A DNA stretch of 40,248 nucleotides from an uncultured Treponema sp. (GTDB lineage Bacteria; Spirochaetota; Spirochaetia; Treponematales; Treponemataceae): NCBI GenBank assembly GCA_947166355.1, contig CAMVDX010000022.1, forward strand, positions 1-40,248. Reading direction: 5' to 3'. This document shows, one piece after another, positions 25,069 to 33,395 of this stretch. A program made the position numbers and the translations under genes. The stretch's first letter is position 1. The number at the start of each line of letters is the position of its first letter. The notes beneath the pieces were generated by a model. The model was not told where the DNA came from. It did not search any database and saw nothing but the letters and a program-made list of their open reading frames with translations.

Positions 25069-25090
25069 GATATGTTTTTATATTTAAAAT

Positions 25091-25117
25091 AAAAAAGGCT
25101 CGGAATAGATCCGAGCC
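25091..25117 (-). terminator. Intrinsic terminator (minus strand)
   Basis: GGCTCGGA-TCTAT-TCCGAGCC followed by TTTTTT on the minus strand is a perfect 8-bp stem. It ends the PEGA-gene transcript and/or the candidate small RNA. Confidence 0.85.
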
Positions 25118-25232
25118 ATGCCCATCAGGCAATCGGGAACATGGGTGGGAGGGGAAAATGTTCCCGATATATTTATTATCGACCTCACCCCCCAAAATCT
25201 TTAATTGAATTAAAAAAATATTTTAGATTTTT
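25091..25232 (-). ncRNA. Candidate structured small RNA or complex 3' terminator region
   Basis: Read on the minus strand, three hairpins stand in 72 bases: ATCGGGAACAT/ATGTTCCCGAT (25168-25132, 11 bp), TGCC/GGCA (25131-25119) and GGCTCGGA/TCCGAGCC (25117-25097), the last followed by six T residues. Upstream, GGGGGGTGAGG (25193-25183) can pair five bases (GGGTG/CACCC) with the C-rich loop of the first hairpin, forming a pseudoknot. A perfect TATAAT (25242-25237) could start a transcript near 25230, but there is no clear -35. Alternatively this is simply the 3' end of the M23-PEGA transcript. It does not match SRP, tmRNA, 6S or RNase P cores that I know. Confidence 0.45.
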
Positions 25233-25302
25233 TTTGATTATACTGATTGGTTTGCTGCCTAGACTTGTTTGTTGTAACTGCCTGTTTGTTGCCCTGAAAC
25301 AG

Positions 25303-26295
25303 TTATTCTTCCTGAATCTGCAAATCCAGTGAAAAGTTTGCTGTATAAGTTTTGCCTTTAATTGCATTTATGGAGCGGGTAATTTCGTAATCCCCGAATG
25401 AAAACTTAATTTTATGTTCGCCTTCTGTAATTACAAATTCTTTTCCGAATATAGTGCATTTTACATCATCAAGAAGAACTTCTGTACCTTCTGGTGCAGT
25501 AATTAAAAGAGTAGGCTCCAGACTTTTCATTTCTACAGTGAGCTCCGTAGTTTTTGCACGGTCAATACGTACAGTTCGCACCTCATTACGGTAAGACTCA
25601 GAAATGATGGAAATATTGTGCACACCAGTATCCAGAAGCAGTTTTTTATCTGCCGGAAGAGGTGCAATCTTATCATCAATAAAAACTGTACATGGAGAAA
25701 GATTTTCTTCTGGTGAAACAAGATTAAGTGAAAGCTGCCCCTTATTCGCAAGAATAGGTTTAACTGTAATAGGAATAATAGAGTTAAGAGTCTCTTCTGG
25801 AACACCTTTCATAACAGGCTGAAGTCTCATAAATACAATGTTTTTTGAAGGCGTTACGATGGTATCAACCTTTGTCGTATAATTATCTGATTTTATGGAA
25901 TTTTCTTTTTTAATAGGAATCTGGAGTACCCATGAAAGCTTACCTGGTAAAGTTCTTACATAGGCTCTTGTTCCGCTGTAGTCAATCTGTGAGGCCTTAG
26001 GAGTAGGGCTGATGTTTGCATAAACCGAACAGGCCACAGAATCCATCCATGAGGCTACTGCTTCAGGAATCTCAAACTTAAGCTCCAGACCTTCTATAAA
26101 AGTCTGTTCTGGTGGCAGAATAATGGCAAGAGCTTCGTTTATTCCAAGCTTTGCAATTACTTCAGAATCCACCGTCTGTGCAACAGAAACTTCATGAACC
26201 TTGCCTACACGAAAGCTTTCTGCATTGAGCAGAATCATACCTGCAGACAGGAAAAGAGAAAATAAAATTTTTTTTGCACAGTATATTTTCTTCAT
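25303..26295 (-). CDS. Exported PEGA-domain protein
   Basis: This 330-residue protein has a signal peptide (MKKIYCAKKILFSLFLSAGMILLNA, cleavage after NA). The C-terminal third contains PEGA-like repeats (SPCTVFIDDKIAPLPADKKLLLDTGVHNISIISE and APEGTEVLLDDVKCTIFGKEFVITEGEHKIKF), small beta-rich modules of surface proteins. The N-terminal 200 residues are unrecognised. It follows the M23 gene by four bases with no ribosome-binding site of its own, so its translation probably depends on the upstream gene. Periplasmic or envelope-associated; function unknown. Confidence 0.8.
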   Translation of the reverse strand: MKKIYCAKKILFSLFLSAGMILLNAESFRVGKVHEVSVAQTVDSEVIAKLGINEALAIILPPEQTFIEGLELKFEIPEAVASWMDSVACSVYANISPTPKASQIDYSGTRAYVRTLPGKLSWVLQIPIKKENSIKSDNYTTKVDTIVTPSKNIVFMRLQPVMKGVPEETLNSIIPITVKPILANKGQLSLNLVSPEENLSPCTVFIDDKIAPLPADKKLLLDTGVHNISIISESYRNEVRTVRIDRAKTTELTVEMKSLEPTLLITAPEGTEVLLDDVKCTIFGKEFVITEGEHKIKFSFGDYEITRSINAIKGKTYTANFSLDLQIQEE

Positions 26296-26299
26296 TTTA

Positions 26300-27307
26300 C
26301 TAATTCTGTATGTTCAATCGGCTGCGAGGGTCTTCTGCCTTACCTCCCTGCCTTATTTCAAAATGCAGGTGAGGGCCGGTAGCCATTCCCGTTTGGCCGA
26401 CATAGCCGATTACTTCGCCTTTTTTTACGTACTGATACCTTTCAACCCGGATTTTTGAAAGATGTGCGTAAACACTTGTCATTTTACCCTGGTCATGGCT
26501 CAGAATTATGTAATTGCCAAATTCAGCATCATTTTCTATCGCAGAATAAACCGCGCCGTCTTTTATTGCATAGACTGGAGTACCTTCTTCTGCAGCAAGG
26601 TCTATACCGTTATGATTCTTAATTTCGCCGGAAAAAGGATTTTTTCTCTTTCCAAATTCAGATGAAACCCAGAATGAATTACTGTCTAGAGGGAGTCTGA
26701 GTGCAGAATCAAGGAAATAAGCTCGTTCAGTCGGAGTAAAGCGTTTTCCACTCAAAAACAGATAAATCCTGCCTTCAATATTATAATATATGGCGTTTTT
26801 TGTTAAGGTTTGAGTACTGTAATTTTCCTGTAAAAGTACCTCAACAGAGTTAATTCCTTGTTCAACAGGTATAAAAAGTCCGCTTACAACAGGAAGAATC
26901 AATGTTTTTCCCTTAATATCATCCTGGGCATTTTCTATCTGATTCAAAGTTGCAAGTGTTTCCTGAGTTATACAGCAGCGTGAGGCAAGCCCCTGGAATG
27001 TAAAACGTTCGTTATTTGTATAAAGGAAAAACATATGTTCGGGCTCACGGCCGGCACTTATGAGCTTGCTGTTAGATTCTACAATGCTTGAATAATCGCG
27101 GAATACGGTATTTGCGCGGGAAGGTGTTAAACTTTCTATTACAGGCAGCTTCTCTTTGTCAATTGTAATTGCTTTAATTTGATTATTATCTGTTTGCGCA
27201 AAAAGAGAACTGCTGGCAGACATCAGAAAAATGAGGAAAAATAAAAAAGTGTTAAAAAAACGGGGCTGTCTTAAAGAGAGCCCCGCCTGGTAGTTTATCT
27301 TTAGCAA
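26300..27307 (-). CDS. M23 (LytM) metallopeptidase with LysM-like region
   Basis: This 335-residue exported peptidoglycan hydrolase has an N-terminal hydrophobic segment (FFNTFLFFLIFLMSASSSLFA, cleavage before Q38). A LysM-like stretch follows at about 94-140 (FTFQGLASRCCITQETLATLNQI...KGKTLILP). The LytM domain (about 212-330) keeps all zinc and catalytic residues: H232xxxD236, H282 and H313xH315 (HLHFE). The start is uncertain: TTG 27307, two bases after the ferredoxin stop, gives a full signal peptide, while the first ATG (27223) would remove it. A terminator-like hairpin (27261-27285) lies inside the 5' coding part. PEGA follows four bases later. Confidence 0.85.
   Translation of the reverse strand: MLKINYQAGLSLRQPRFFNTFLFFLIFLMSASSSLFAQTDNNQIKAITIDKEKLPVIESLTPSRANTVFRDYSSIVESNSKLISAGREPEHMFFLYTNNERFTFQGLASRCCITQETLATLNQIENAQDDIKGKTLILPVVSGLFIPVEQGINSVEVLLQENYSTQTLTKNAIYYNIEGRIYLFLSGKRFTPTERAYFLDSALRLPLDSNSFWVSSEFGKRKNPFSGEIKNHNGIDLAAEEGTPVYAIKDGAVYSAIENDAEFGNYIILSHDQGKMTSVYAHLSKIRVERYQYVKKGEVIGYVGQTGMATGPHLHFEIRQGGKAEDPRSRLNIQN
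27254..27285 (-). terminator. Terminator-like hairpin inside the 5' end of the M23 gene
   Basis: On the minus strand CGGGGCT (27285-27279), an 11-base loop, AGCCCCG (27267-27261) and seven T residues form an intrinsic-terminator shape. It lies 27-58 bases after the ferredoxin stop and within the predicted signal-peptide codons of M23. It could end most ferredoxin transcripts and act as an attenuator for the M23-PEGA genes. Confidence 0.7.
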
Positions 27308-27311
27308 ACTA

Positions 27312-27479
27312 TTCTTCTACAATTGCTTCTGCTGGACATGATGCTGCACATGAACCGCAGCTGATGCACTTTTCAGCATCGATAGCGCGAGCGCCGTCTT
27401 TTTCTGCAATTGCTCCTACCGGACAGTCCGGTTCGCAAGCTCCACAGTTTACACACTGATCGGTAATTTTAAATGCCAT
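27312..27479 (-). CDS. Small 2[4Fe-4S] ferredoxin
   Basis: This 55-residue ferredoxin has two clostridial-type cluster motifs: CVNCGACEPDC followed by P near residue 9, and CISCGSCAASC followed by P near residue 38. It starts MAFKITDQ and ends AEAIVEE. AGGAG lies five bases before the ATG. Such proteins carry electrons in the cytoplasm of anaerobes, for example for pyruvate:ferredoxin oxidoreductase or hydrogenase. It precedes the M23 gene by two bases, with a terminator-like hairpin just beyond, so it is probably made in excess over M23. Confidence 0.95.
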
Positions 27480-27579
27480 ATTTGCTCCTATAATTTAAAA
27501 TCTATATAAAATAATACAACAATAGGTGAAAATTCGCAACTGATATTTTAGATTTTGAAGCAATAGATAATCACTGCAT

Positions 27580-27608
27580 TTGAATAAATCATTATTGTAA
27601 AGTATAAT
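27580..27608 (+). promoter_or_regulatory. Promoter predicting a leaderless deoC mRNA
   Basis: TTGAAT (27580-27585), 17 bases and a perfect TATAAT (27603-27608) end six bases before the deoC ATG (27615). Transcription should start at or next to the A of the start codon. No ribosome-binding site exists. Confidence 0.65.
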
Positions 27609-27614
27609 ACTGGT

Positions 27615-28352
27615 ATGACTAAGAAAGAAATTGCCGCATATATTGATCATACACTTTTAGCCCCTCAGGCAGGAATAAAACAGATTATTATGCTTTGTCA
27701 GGAAGCTAAACGCTACGGTTTTGCTTCTGTATGTGTAAATCCTGTTTATGTACAGGCTGCTGCAGATGAGCTTGCAGGTTCAGCAGTTAAGGTTTGTACT
27801 GTTGTAGGATTTCCTCTTGGGGCAACAACCACTAAAGATAAAATAAATGAAGCCAAAAATGCCATTGCAAATGGTGCAGATGAAATTGATATGGTAATAA
27901 ATATTGGTGCTGCAAAGGATGGCCGGCTTACCGAAGTTGCAACAGATATAAAGGCTGTAGTGAAAGCCTGTAGTACTGCCGGTAATAAGCTTGGAAAAAA
28001 AATAATTGTCAAAACTATAATTGAAACCTGTCTTTTAGATGATCAGACAATTGTAAACTGTTGTCTTTGTGCAAAAAAAGCCGGCGCTGATTTTGTAAAA
28101 ACTTCTACAGGTTTTGCTAGTCCTAAAGGAATAGATGGAATGCCGCTTCCAAATGGTGCAAGTGAACATCATGTAAAGCTCATGCGAAATGCAGTAGGAC
28201 CTGATATGGGAGTAAAAGCTTCTGGAGGAATCCGCTCTGTGCGTATGGCAATTACAATGCTTGAAGCTGGCGCAAACCGTATAGGTACTTCAAGTGGGGT
28301 AAGCATTCTTGATAACTGGGATGAAGAAAAAAAGATAAATCTTAAGTATTAG
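27615..28352 (+). CDS. deoC: Deoxyribose-phosphate aldolase
   Basis: This 245-residue class I aldolase splits 2-deoxyribose 5-phosphate into glyceraldehyde 3-phosphate and acetaldehyde. Visible are VVGFPLGA, D92 in [10 protein letters not shown], the Schiff-base Lys K162 in DFVKTSTGF and the second Lys K201 in GVKASGGIR. Length is typical. It is a single-gene unit with a predicted leaderless mRNA, divergent from the ferredoxin gene and convergent with the metallo-hydrolase gene at 28427. Confidence 0.97.
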   Translation: MTKKEIAAYIDHTLLAPQAGIKQIIMLCQEAKRYGFASVCVNPVYVQAAADELAGSAVKVCTVVGFPLGATTTKDKINEAKNAIANGADEIDMVINIGAAKDGRLTEVATDIKAVVKACSTAGNKLGKKIIVKTIIETCLLDDQTIVNCCLCAKKAGADFVKTSTGFASPKGIDGMPLPNGASEHHVKLMRNAVGPDMGVKASGGIRSVRMAITMLEAGANRIGTSSGVSILDNWDEEKKINLKY

Positions 28353-28356
28353 GATT

Positions 28357-28424
28357 AGATTGCCCGGTCAAGCCGGGCAAAGTAGATTACGGCGCAGTGT
28401 CATTATCGGACCTGACCCGATAAT
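28357..28424. repeat. Two family-2 palindromes between convergent genes
   Basis: TTGCCCGG-TCAAG-CCGGGCAA (28358-28378) and ATTATCGGACCTGACCCGATAAT-type (28402-28424) are both copies of the family-2 palindrome, in opposite orientation. They fill the 74 bases between deoC and the metallo-hydrolase gene and could serve as stem-loops that stop or protect both transcripts, although T-runs are short. Confidence 0.75.
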
Positions 28425-28426
28425 CT

Positions 28427-29395
28427 TTATTTGCTTTCTGCCGCATAGAAATAAAGTCTGTTGTCTTTTACTTCCATTTTAATTTCGCGGGCATCGTGCA
28501 TAACAGAAATGTATGACTTTATTGTAGACTGAAAAAGAGAATACTGACTGAAAGAAAGCTGCATATCATTTTTATCTGCAACATATTTTACTATATCTTC
28601 TAACGAAAGTCGTTTTTTTGTTTTAAGCGAATCGAGAATACAGGTTCGTGTAGAAATAATTGCAATTTTGTTGAGCTCTGCTGCTTCGTTTATATTACGG
28701 CGTAAAAAATCTCCGTGACTTGGAATGCACCAGTCTACGTTTTTAAGTTCACATAATTTATCGAGCGAGTCCATGTATTCAACAGGATTCAGAATAAGCG
28801 GTACCCAGTGATTGATGATTTCATTTCTTGGAAAAATATTGTCGCCAGGAAAAATTAACTTGTGATCATTTTTAGAAGTAACAATGATGCAAATTGTTTC
28901 ATAACTATGGCCTTCAAGTTTCATAAAAGAAATTTTACGACCGCCAGAAAGCTCAATTACATCATTTGCTGAAATGAAGTTATCAACATAAGTAGGGGAA
29001 GGCATAAAAAACAGAGTTCTCATTTCATGAGGCGGAAATCCTCCCCATAAAACTGTTCCCTGAATTATAGGAGATTCCATGGCGCCCTGTTCATGCTTTG
29101 AAGCCCAGAGCTCGCACCCGGTTTGTTCTTTGAGAAAATTATGGGCACCACAATGGTCTGCGTGCCCGTGTGTTGTGAGTACTGCCTTGAGGGTGAAAGA
29201 CTGTCCCCGCTGTTCAAAAAATGCTTTCAGAACATCAAGAACATATTCACCGTCAATTTCAGTACTGCCCGAATCTACAAGGTAGACTTCAGGCAGGGAG
29301 TCATTTTCATTTATGATGACTCCTACATTTGTGTTACCGGGAATCACATAGACTCCCGTAGAAAGCTCAATTATTCTTGCGGTAAGGTTATCCAC
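28427..29395 (-). CDS. Metallo-beta-lactamase-fold hydrolase
   Basis: This 322-residue MBL-superfamily enzyme carries the metal motif THGHADH (H76, H78, D80, H81), then EGHSYET, FPGDNIFP and PSHGDFL, which supply the remaining ligands. The last 80 residues after the core look like a winged-helix tail (TKKRLSLEDIVKYVADKNDMQLSFSQYSLFQ), a layout seen in glyoxalase-II/LACTB2-like members. It starts at GTG 29395 with AGGA seven bases upstream, eight bases after the greA stop, as the third gene of the TPR-greA operon. Substrate unknown. Confidence 0.88.
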   Translation of the reverse strand: MDNLTARIIELSTGVYVIPGNTNVGVIINENDSLPEVYLVDSGSTEIDGEYVLDVLKAFFEQRGQSFTLKAVLTTHGHADHCGAHNFLKEQTGCELWASKHEQGAMESPIIQGTVLWGGFPPHEMRTLFFMPSPTYVDNFISANDVIELSGGRKISFMKLEGHSYETICIIVTSKNDHKLIFPGDNIFPRNEIINHWVPLILNPVEYMDSLDKLCELKNVDWCIPSHGDFLRRNINEAAELNKIAIISTRTCILDSLKTKKRLSLEDIVKYVADKNDMQLSFSQYSLFQSTIKSYISVMHDAREIKMEVKDNRLYFYAAESK

Positions 29396-29403
29396 AGCAG
29401 TTC

Positions 29404-32100
29404 CTAGATGTTTGCAGCCTTGTTAATCTCTTTAATGGTGTAGTCGTAATTATGTTCATTAATTGTGAACTTTACGTTGTCGCCAACTTTCTTGTCAAGA
29501 ATAGCATCTCCGAACGGTGACATGTAAGAAATAACGTTGTTGTCCGGGTCAGATTCCCAAGGTCCGAGAATTGTATATTCTTCATCCTTGTTCTCGAGAT
29601 TGTTATGCAATGTAACAACTGTTGCAAAAGAAACAACTGCTGTTGTGCTTGTAGTAGGATCAAAGATAACGGCGCGGTTAAGCTCTTCTGTAAGCTTTGC
29701 AAGTCTAAGTTCAAGCTGATGCTTCATTTCCTTAGCACTCTGATACTCTGCATTTTCTTTAAGGTCACCCTTAGCCTTAGCATCTGCAAGGTCAACCTTG
29801 TTTTTCTCAAGTTCAACGTTCTTAATGTTATCGATTTCGGCCTTCTTTTCAGCAAGCTTCTTAGAAGTTACAATCATGCCCTTTGGCTGAGCAGTCTTTT
29901 CTTCAGATACACGGAACTTGAAGTCAGGATATTTTTCGAGAATCTTGTTGCGTGCAGAAGACTTAATGTCTGAATTGATGTCTGAAATATCATCAATGAG
30001 GGTATACATCTTTTTAACTGTTTCCTCATCCTTAGAGAACATATAATTAAAGATTGTATCGTTATCAAACAAAAGTTCAGTTGCCTTCTTGTTGATTTTC
30101 TTATTTTCTGTTGTATTTACGTGGTTGTTGATTTCGCGGAAAGTAAGTTCAATTATGTTGATAAGTGTAATGAGCTGTTTTTCGTAAGCAATATCAGCTT
30201 CTTTGAACCAGTCCAGATTTTGACACTTTTCAAAGAAGAACAGTACAGTTTCGCGGTAATCCTTGAATGCTTCAAAGCTGGTCTTTGCAAGCTTTTGAAC
30301 GTCTGCTGTAAAGCCGTTTTTAATCAAATCGTTCAAAATCTTCATGTCAAGAACAGTTGGGAACAGACGGATGTACTGAACGTTCCAGTCTGGAAGCATT
30401 TTGATGCAATCGAGGAAGTCAGCCTTAAAGTGAGTATTTTTAGAATCTTTAAGTTCAGCGTAAATTGAGCGCGGATCCTCAATGCGACCGTAGATTTCTG
30501 CAAAGGTTTCTTTAACTGGATAGAGGAACTGAGAGTCTGCTGCACTTATACGTCTTACAATAAGGTAAGAAGCAAGAACCTGCTCTGTAATCTTTGAAAT
30601 GTTCTTGAGGAAGCCTGTAAAGTATGAATACATTTCGGCAAAGCTTTCGCTTGTGCGGTCAAGTTCTTCATTTTCAAAGAATTTCATGAGGATGTCAGCA
30701 CGTGCAAAGAATGCCTTCTGTGCCTTAAACTCGTTTGCAAGCTTTTCTACAGGTGTAATGTTTCCTTCGCGCACTGTGTACATTGAGATGTCGTTTGGAT
30801 TTACACCGAATATAGGATTTGTTTCAAGAATCTTTTTTGCAACTGTATTCCATGATGTCCATTCACCAGGTGTGAGCAGTGAAGGAACGAGTTCTGCCTT
30901 GATTCTCTTAAAGTCGCAGTTATTGTCAAAGCTCTTGATAATAGTTTCGAGAGCCCATTCTTTTTCGCTCTTAATCTTTTTAACAAGCTCTTCTGGCTTT
31001 TTTGTAGCCTTAAGAACCCAGATGTGGTCTTTCGAAAGCGGCTTAAGGGCAGTTACAGCCATAGAAAGCTTGATTTCGCGGATACCGCCGACACGACCAA
31101 AGTTGATTGTGAGTGTGTCGTTGTTAAGGCTGCGGATAATACCAACACCCCAGTTTCTGTGGAATACAAATCCTCCCTTGTCGAACGCAATGTGCTTTTC
31201 AAAGTCGTTGATAGCTTCAAATACGTTTCTGTAGCTCTGAGAAAGATTTGATGAACGGATATAGTCTTCGAGGTGGCTGTGAGAAGCATACTTTCCACGG
31301 AAGCAGTCTGTAATTTCCTTACGAGCCCAGTTATCTTTTGGTTCAACTTCAAGATTCTGTTTAAGAATCATGATTGCAGTATCCCACTTCTGATTGTCTT
31401 TATAATAGTTGTAAAGTTCCTGCATGAGGGTAGTGGTCTTAAGATCGCCCATCTGCTTAGAGATTTTTCTTCTGAGGTTTTCAAAGAAGTCAATTTCTTC
31501 AGGAATGAACTGAACAAGCTTTGTCCAGATTTCTTTACATGCGTTGTAGTTATTTGCGTTGATAAAGCGAAGAATTGCTTTTTTGTAATAGCTTACTGTG
31601 TTGTCCACATCGCCAAGGTTTTCAAAATGCTCAGCAAGGAGCTTTGCAAGTTCTGCTTCTTCAAAATCTATGCGTACGATTTTTTCATAAAGAGCCCAAA
31701 CTTCACTGTTGTTTTCTGCAAGATAGCTGTCTGCAAGTGTGCGAAGTGCGAATTTATTGTTTTCATCATCAGCAAGAATGCTCTGACAAAGATAATTAAC
31801 GATGTTTTCCTTGTGGTTCTTCTGGAAAATATCAACAAGAGTTACGAGTGATGAATTGTCGAGCGAGCCGCGCTGTAAATCGAGAATTCCGCAGATATAG
31901 AGTGCAATAATACTGTCTTTTGAATGAGAAAGATGCTCCTGACACATTTCCTGCACTTCATTAATGCAGCCTTCCTGTTTAGCCTGATTAACGAGAGTTG
32001 CGAGTTCTTCAAGATTGCTCTGTGTGTAGTTGCTGATTGTTGCACGGGTCCAGGTCTCTTCTTTCAGCATGTCCTGAATTGACTGTTTTAAGTCTGCCAT
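29404..32100 (-). CDS. greA: Long spirochaetal GreA: transcript-cleavage factor with large N-terminal extension
   Basis: This 898-residue protein ends in a complete GreA (about 742-898): a coiled-coil with the acidic tip GDLKENAEYQSAKE (about 777-790), which reaches the RNA polymerase active site, and the C-terminal FKBP-like domain. GreA in E. coli is 158 residues. The 740-residue extension holds TPR-like helices (about 95-270), then a small beta-barrel-like segment (FHRNWGVGIIRSLNNDTLTINF, about 305-356) recalling CarD/Tudor-type polymerase-binding domains, and more helices. Spirochaetes such as Treponema and Borrelia are known for long GreA. ATG 32100 is preferred to 32106 because AAGGAG is then eight bases away. 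The role of the extension is unknown. Confidence 0.93.
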   Translation of the reverse strand: MADLKQSIQDMLKEETWTRATISNYTQSNLEELATLVNQAKQEGCINEVQEMCQEHLSHSKDSIIALYICGILDLQRGSLDNSSLVTLVDIFQKNHKENIVNYLCQSILADDENNKFALRTLADSYLAENNSEVWALYEKIVRIDFEEAELAKLLAEHFENLGDVDNTVSYYKKAILRFINANNYNACKEIWTKLVQFIPEEIDFFENLRRKISKQMGDLKTTTLMQELYNYYKDNQKWDTAIMILKQNLEVEPKDNWARKEITDCFRGKYASHSHLEDYIRSSNLSQSYRNVFEAINDFEKHIAFDKGGFVFHRNWGVGIIRSLNNDTLTINFGRVGGIREIKLSMAVTALKPLSKDHIWVLKATKKPEELVKKIKSEKEWALETIIKSFDNNCDFKRIKAELVPSLLTPGEWTSWNTVAKKILETNPIFGVNPNDISMYTVREGNITPVEKLANEFKAQKAFFARADILMKFFENEELDRTSESFAEMYSYFTGFLKNISKITEQVLASYLIVRRISAADSQFLYPVKETFAEIYGRIEDPRSIYAELKDSKNTHFKADFLDCIKMLPDWNVQYIRLFPTVLDMKILNDLIKNGFTADVQKLAKTSFEAFKDYRETVLFFFEKCQNLDWFKEADIAYEKQLITLINIIELTFREINNHVNTTENKKINKKATELLFDNDTIFNYMFSKDEETVKKMYTLIDDISDINSDIKSSARNKILEKYPDFKFRVSEEKTAQPKGMIVTSKKLAEKKAEIDNIKNVELEKNKVDLADAKAKGDLKENAEYQSAKEMKHQLELRLAKLTEELNRAVIFDPTTSTTAVVSFATVVTLHNNLENKDEEYTILGPWESDPDNNVISYMSPFGDAILDKKVGDNVKFTINEHNYDYTIKEINKAANI

Positions 32101-32117
32101 TTTCATAACTCCTTGTC

Positions 32118-33050
32118 TTATTTGATATACGCTTCGTATACAGATGAATCCAATAATTTGATTCGTAATAACACTTCATTAATCTTTGCCGGTGTTTCCC
32201 GAGCCAAATCATAATGATCCATAAGCCAGAAATAACAGTTCAGCAGGCGTGGAGTAAGAATCTCGCTGTTGCAGGCAGGATCCTTCATCTCATTGTCTAT
32301 TGCGTAGATGTCTTTCTTTAGTCTGGCCACTTCCTGAGAAGTAAGCTCTCTCTTTATGTTGAAAACTCCGCCGAGAACTCCGTATACCGGAATCCAATAC
32401 TGGAGTGCTTTTCCTGTATATCCCTTGCTTTTTGTCTTTTCAATCAGACATTTAATAAGTTCAGAATCCAGAAAATCAAGGTCTATGTCTTCTGGCGCGG
32501 TAAAAAATGCCTCGCGGAATAAAACCTTGCCTATTTTGTCTTCACCGCAGAGCGAATAGCAGTCTGCCAGCTCTGCAATTACCGAAGCGAGGTTCGGGTA
32601 GGTAACGTTTGCCTCAGTCAGAAAAGCGCGGGCATTTTCGAAATCTCCGAGTTTTTTATAACAGATACCTGTTTTGCGGTAGATTTCTGCTTTTTGAAGT
32701 GCATCTTTTTCATCCAGAAGCTTTTTAAATTCTTCAAGGGCATTTGCAAAAAAGCCCTGCTGAACTGCTGTGAGGGCAGGTTCATAAGGCTCATCTTCGC
32801 GTGAAATATACGACTGGAAAGTTTTCCATTCCAGGAGTATGTTCTCGCTCCTTTCGTAAGAATCTTCAATGCGTTTAAGACGTTCTATGGAATCACTCCA
32901 GAAAACACAGCACTTATTTGTGTACATAAGTTCTGTACTTTCAAGGTCGTTTTCAAACAGAGGACAAATGATTTTTTGTGCCTCTGCCGGATTTCCCAGA
33001 CTCATAAGAGTCAGAGCTTCCTTAAGGCCTGCTTCCGTCTTCTTTTCCAT
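32118..33050 (-). CDS. TPR-repeat protein upstream of greA
   Basis: This 310-residue soluble helical protein has tetratricopeptide-like repeats (for example FANALEEFKKLLDEKDALQKAEIYRKTGICYKKLGDFENARAFLTEANVTYP, about residues 105-160). It has no signal peptide or membrane segment. AAGG lies five bases before the ATG. The first gene of an operon, it lies 17 bases before the long greA. Since greA's own extension contains TPR-like helices, the two may act together, but this is only a guess. Confidence 0.85.
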   Translation of the reverse strand: MEKKTEAGLKEALTLMSLGNPAEAQKIICPLFENDLESTELMYTNKCCVFWSDSIERLKRIEDSYERSENILLEWKTFQSYISREDEPYEPALTAVQQGFFANALEEFKKLLDEKDALQKAEIYRKTGICYKKLGDFENARAFLTEANVTYPNLASVIAELADCYSLCGEDKIGKVLFREAFFTAPEDIDLDFLDSELIKCLIEKTKSKGYTGKALQYWIPVYGVLGGVFNIKRELTSQEVARLKKDIYAIDNEMKDPACNSEILTPRLLNCYFWLMDHYDLARETPAKINEVLLRIKLLDSSVYEAYIK

Positions 33051-33066
33051 AGTGCCTTATTTTGAT

Positions 33067-33094
33067 TTTATACAAGAACGGGGATTTTAGTCAA
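33067..33094 (-). promoter_or_regulatory. Promoter of the TPR-greA-hydrolase operon
   Basis: On the minus strand TTGACT (33094-33089), 16 bases and TATAAA (33072-33067). The spacer AAAATCCCCGTTCTTG closely resembles that of the tRNA-Asp promoter at 59-87. The predicted leader is about 10 bases and includes the AAGG ribosome-binding site. Confidence 0.65.
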
Positions 33095-33213
33095 TAAAGA
33101 ATTATGTAAAAACATGAAAAATGGAGCAATATTTATAAAGCGAAAGTTGCAATCTGTCAAGTAAAATTTTTAGGGAATTGTTGAAATCTTCAAAGTTTTG
33201 TTTTTTTCGTAAA

Positions 33214-33338
33214 AATGGATTGCCACGCCTTCGGCTCGCAATGACGGGTAAATTGCACGCCTTCGGCTCGCAATGACGAAGTTTTTGTCATTGTGAGTTC
33301 ATTCTCACGTCATTGCGAGCGCAGCGAAGCAATCCATT
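33214..33338. repeat. Three to four family-1 repeats
   Basis: ATGGATTGCCACGCCTTCGGCTCGCAATGACG, a shorter copy at about 33255-33280 and, inverted, CATTGTGAG and GTCATTGCGAGCGCAGCGAAG...CAATCCAT form an array whose outer copies (33214-33245 and 33309-33338) face each other and can pair. The rest of the 345-base gap (33095-33213) shows nothing definite. Confidence 0.85.
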
Positions 33339-33357
33339 TTATAGGCAACATATAATA

Positions 33358-33386
33358 TTGTAAAATTTGATATTTCTTGTTAAAAT
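33358..33386 (+). promoter_or_regulatory. Promoter of the rpe operon with almost no leader
   Basis: TTGTAA (33358-33363), 17 bases and TAAAAT (33381-33386) end nine bases before the rpe ATG (33396). The predicted transcript starts two or three bases before the ATG; no ribosome-binding site is present. Confidence 0.5.
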
Positions 33387-33395
33387 GAATACCAA

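Noticed and set aside
25091..25200. SRP RNA, tmRNA, 6S RNA or RNase P RNA
   Set aside because: None of the conserved core sequences I know for these RNAs is present; only hairpin shape and a T-run are similar.
27221..27223. ATG start for the M23 peptidase
   Set aside because: This start would delete the hydrophobic core of the signal peptide from an evidently exported enzyme; TTG 27307 is preferred, though not certain.
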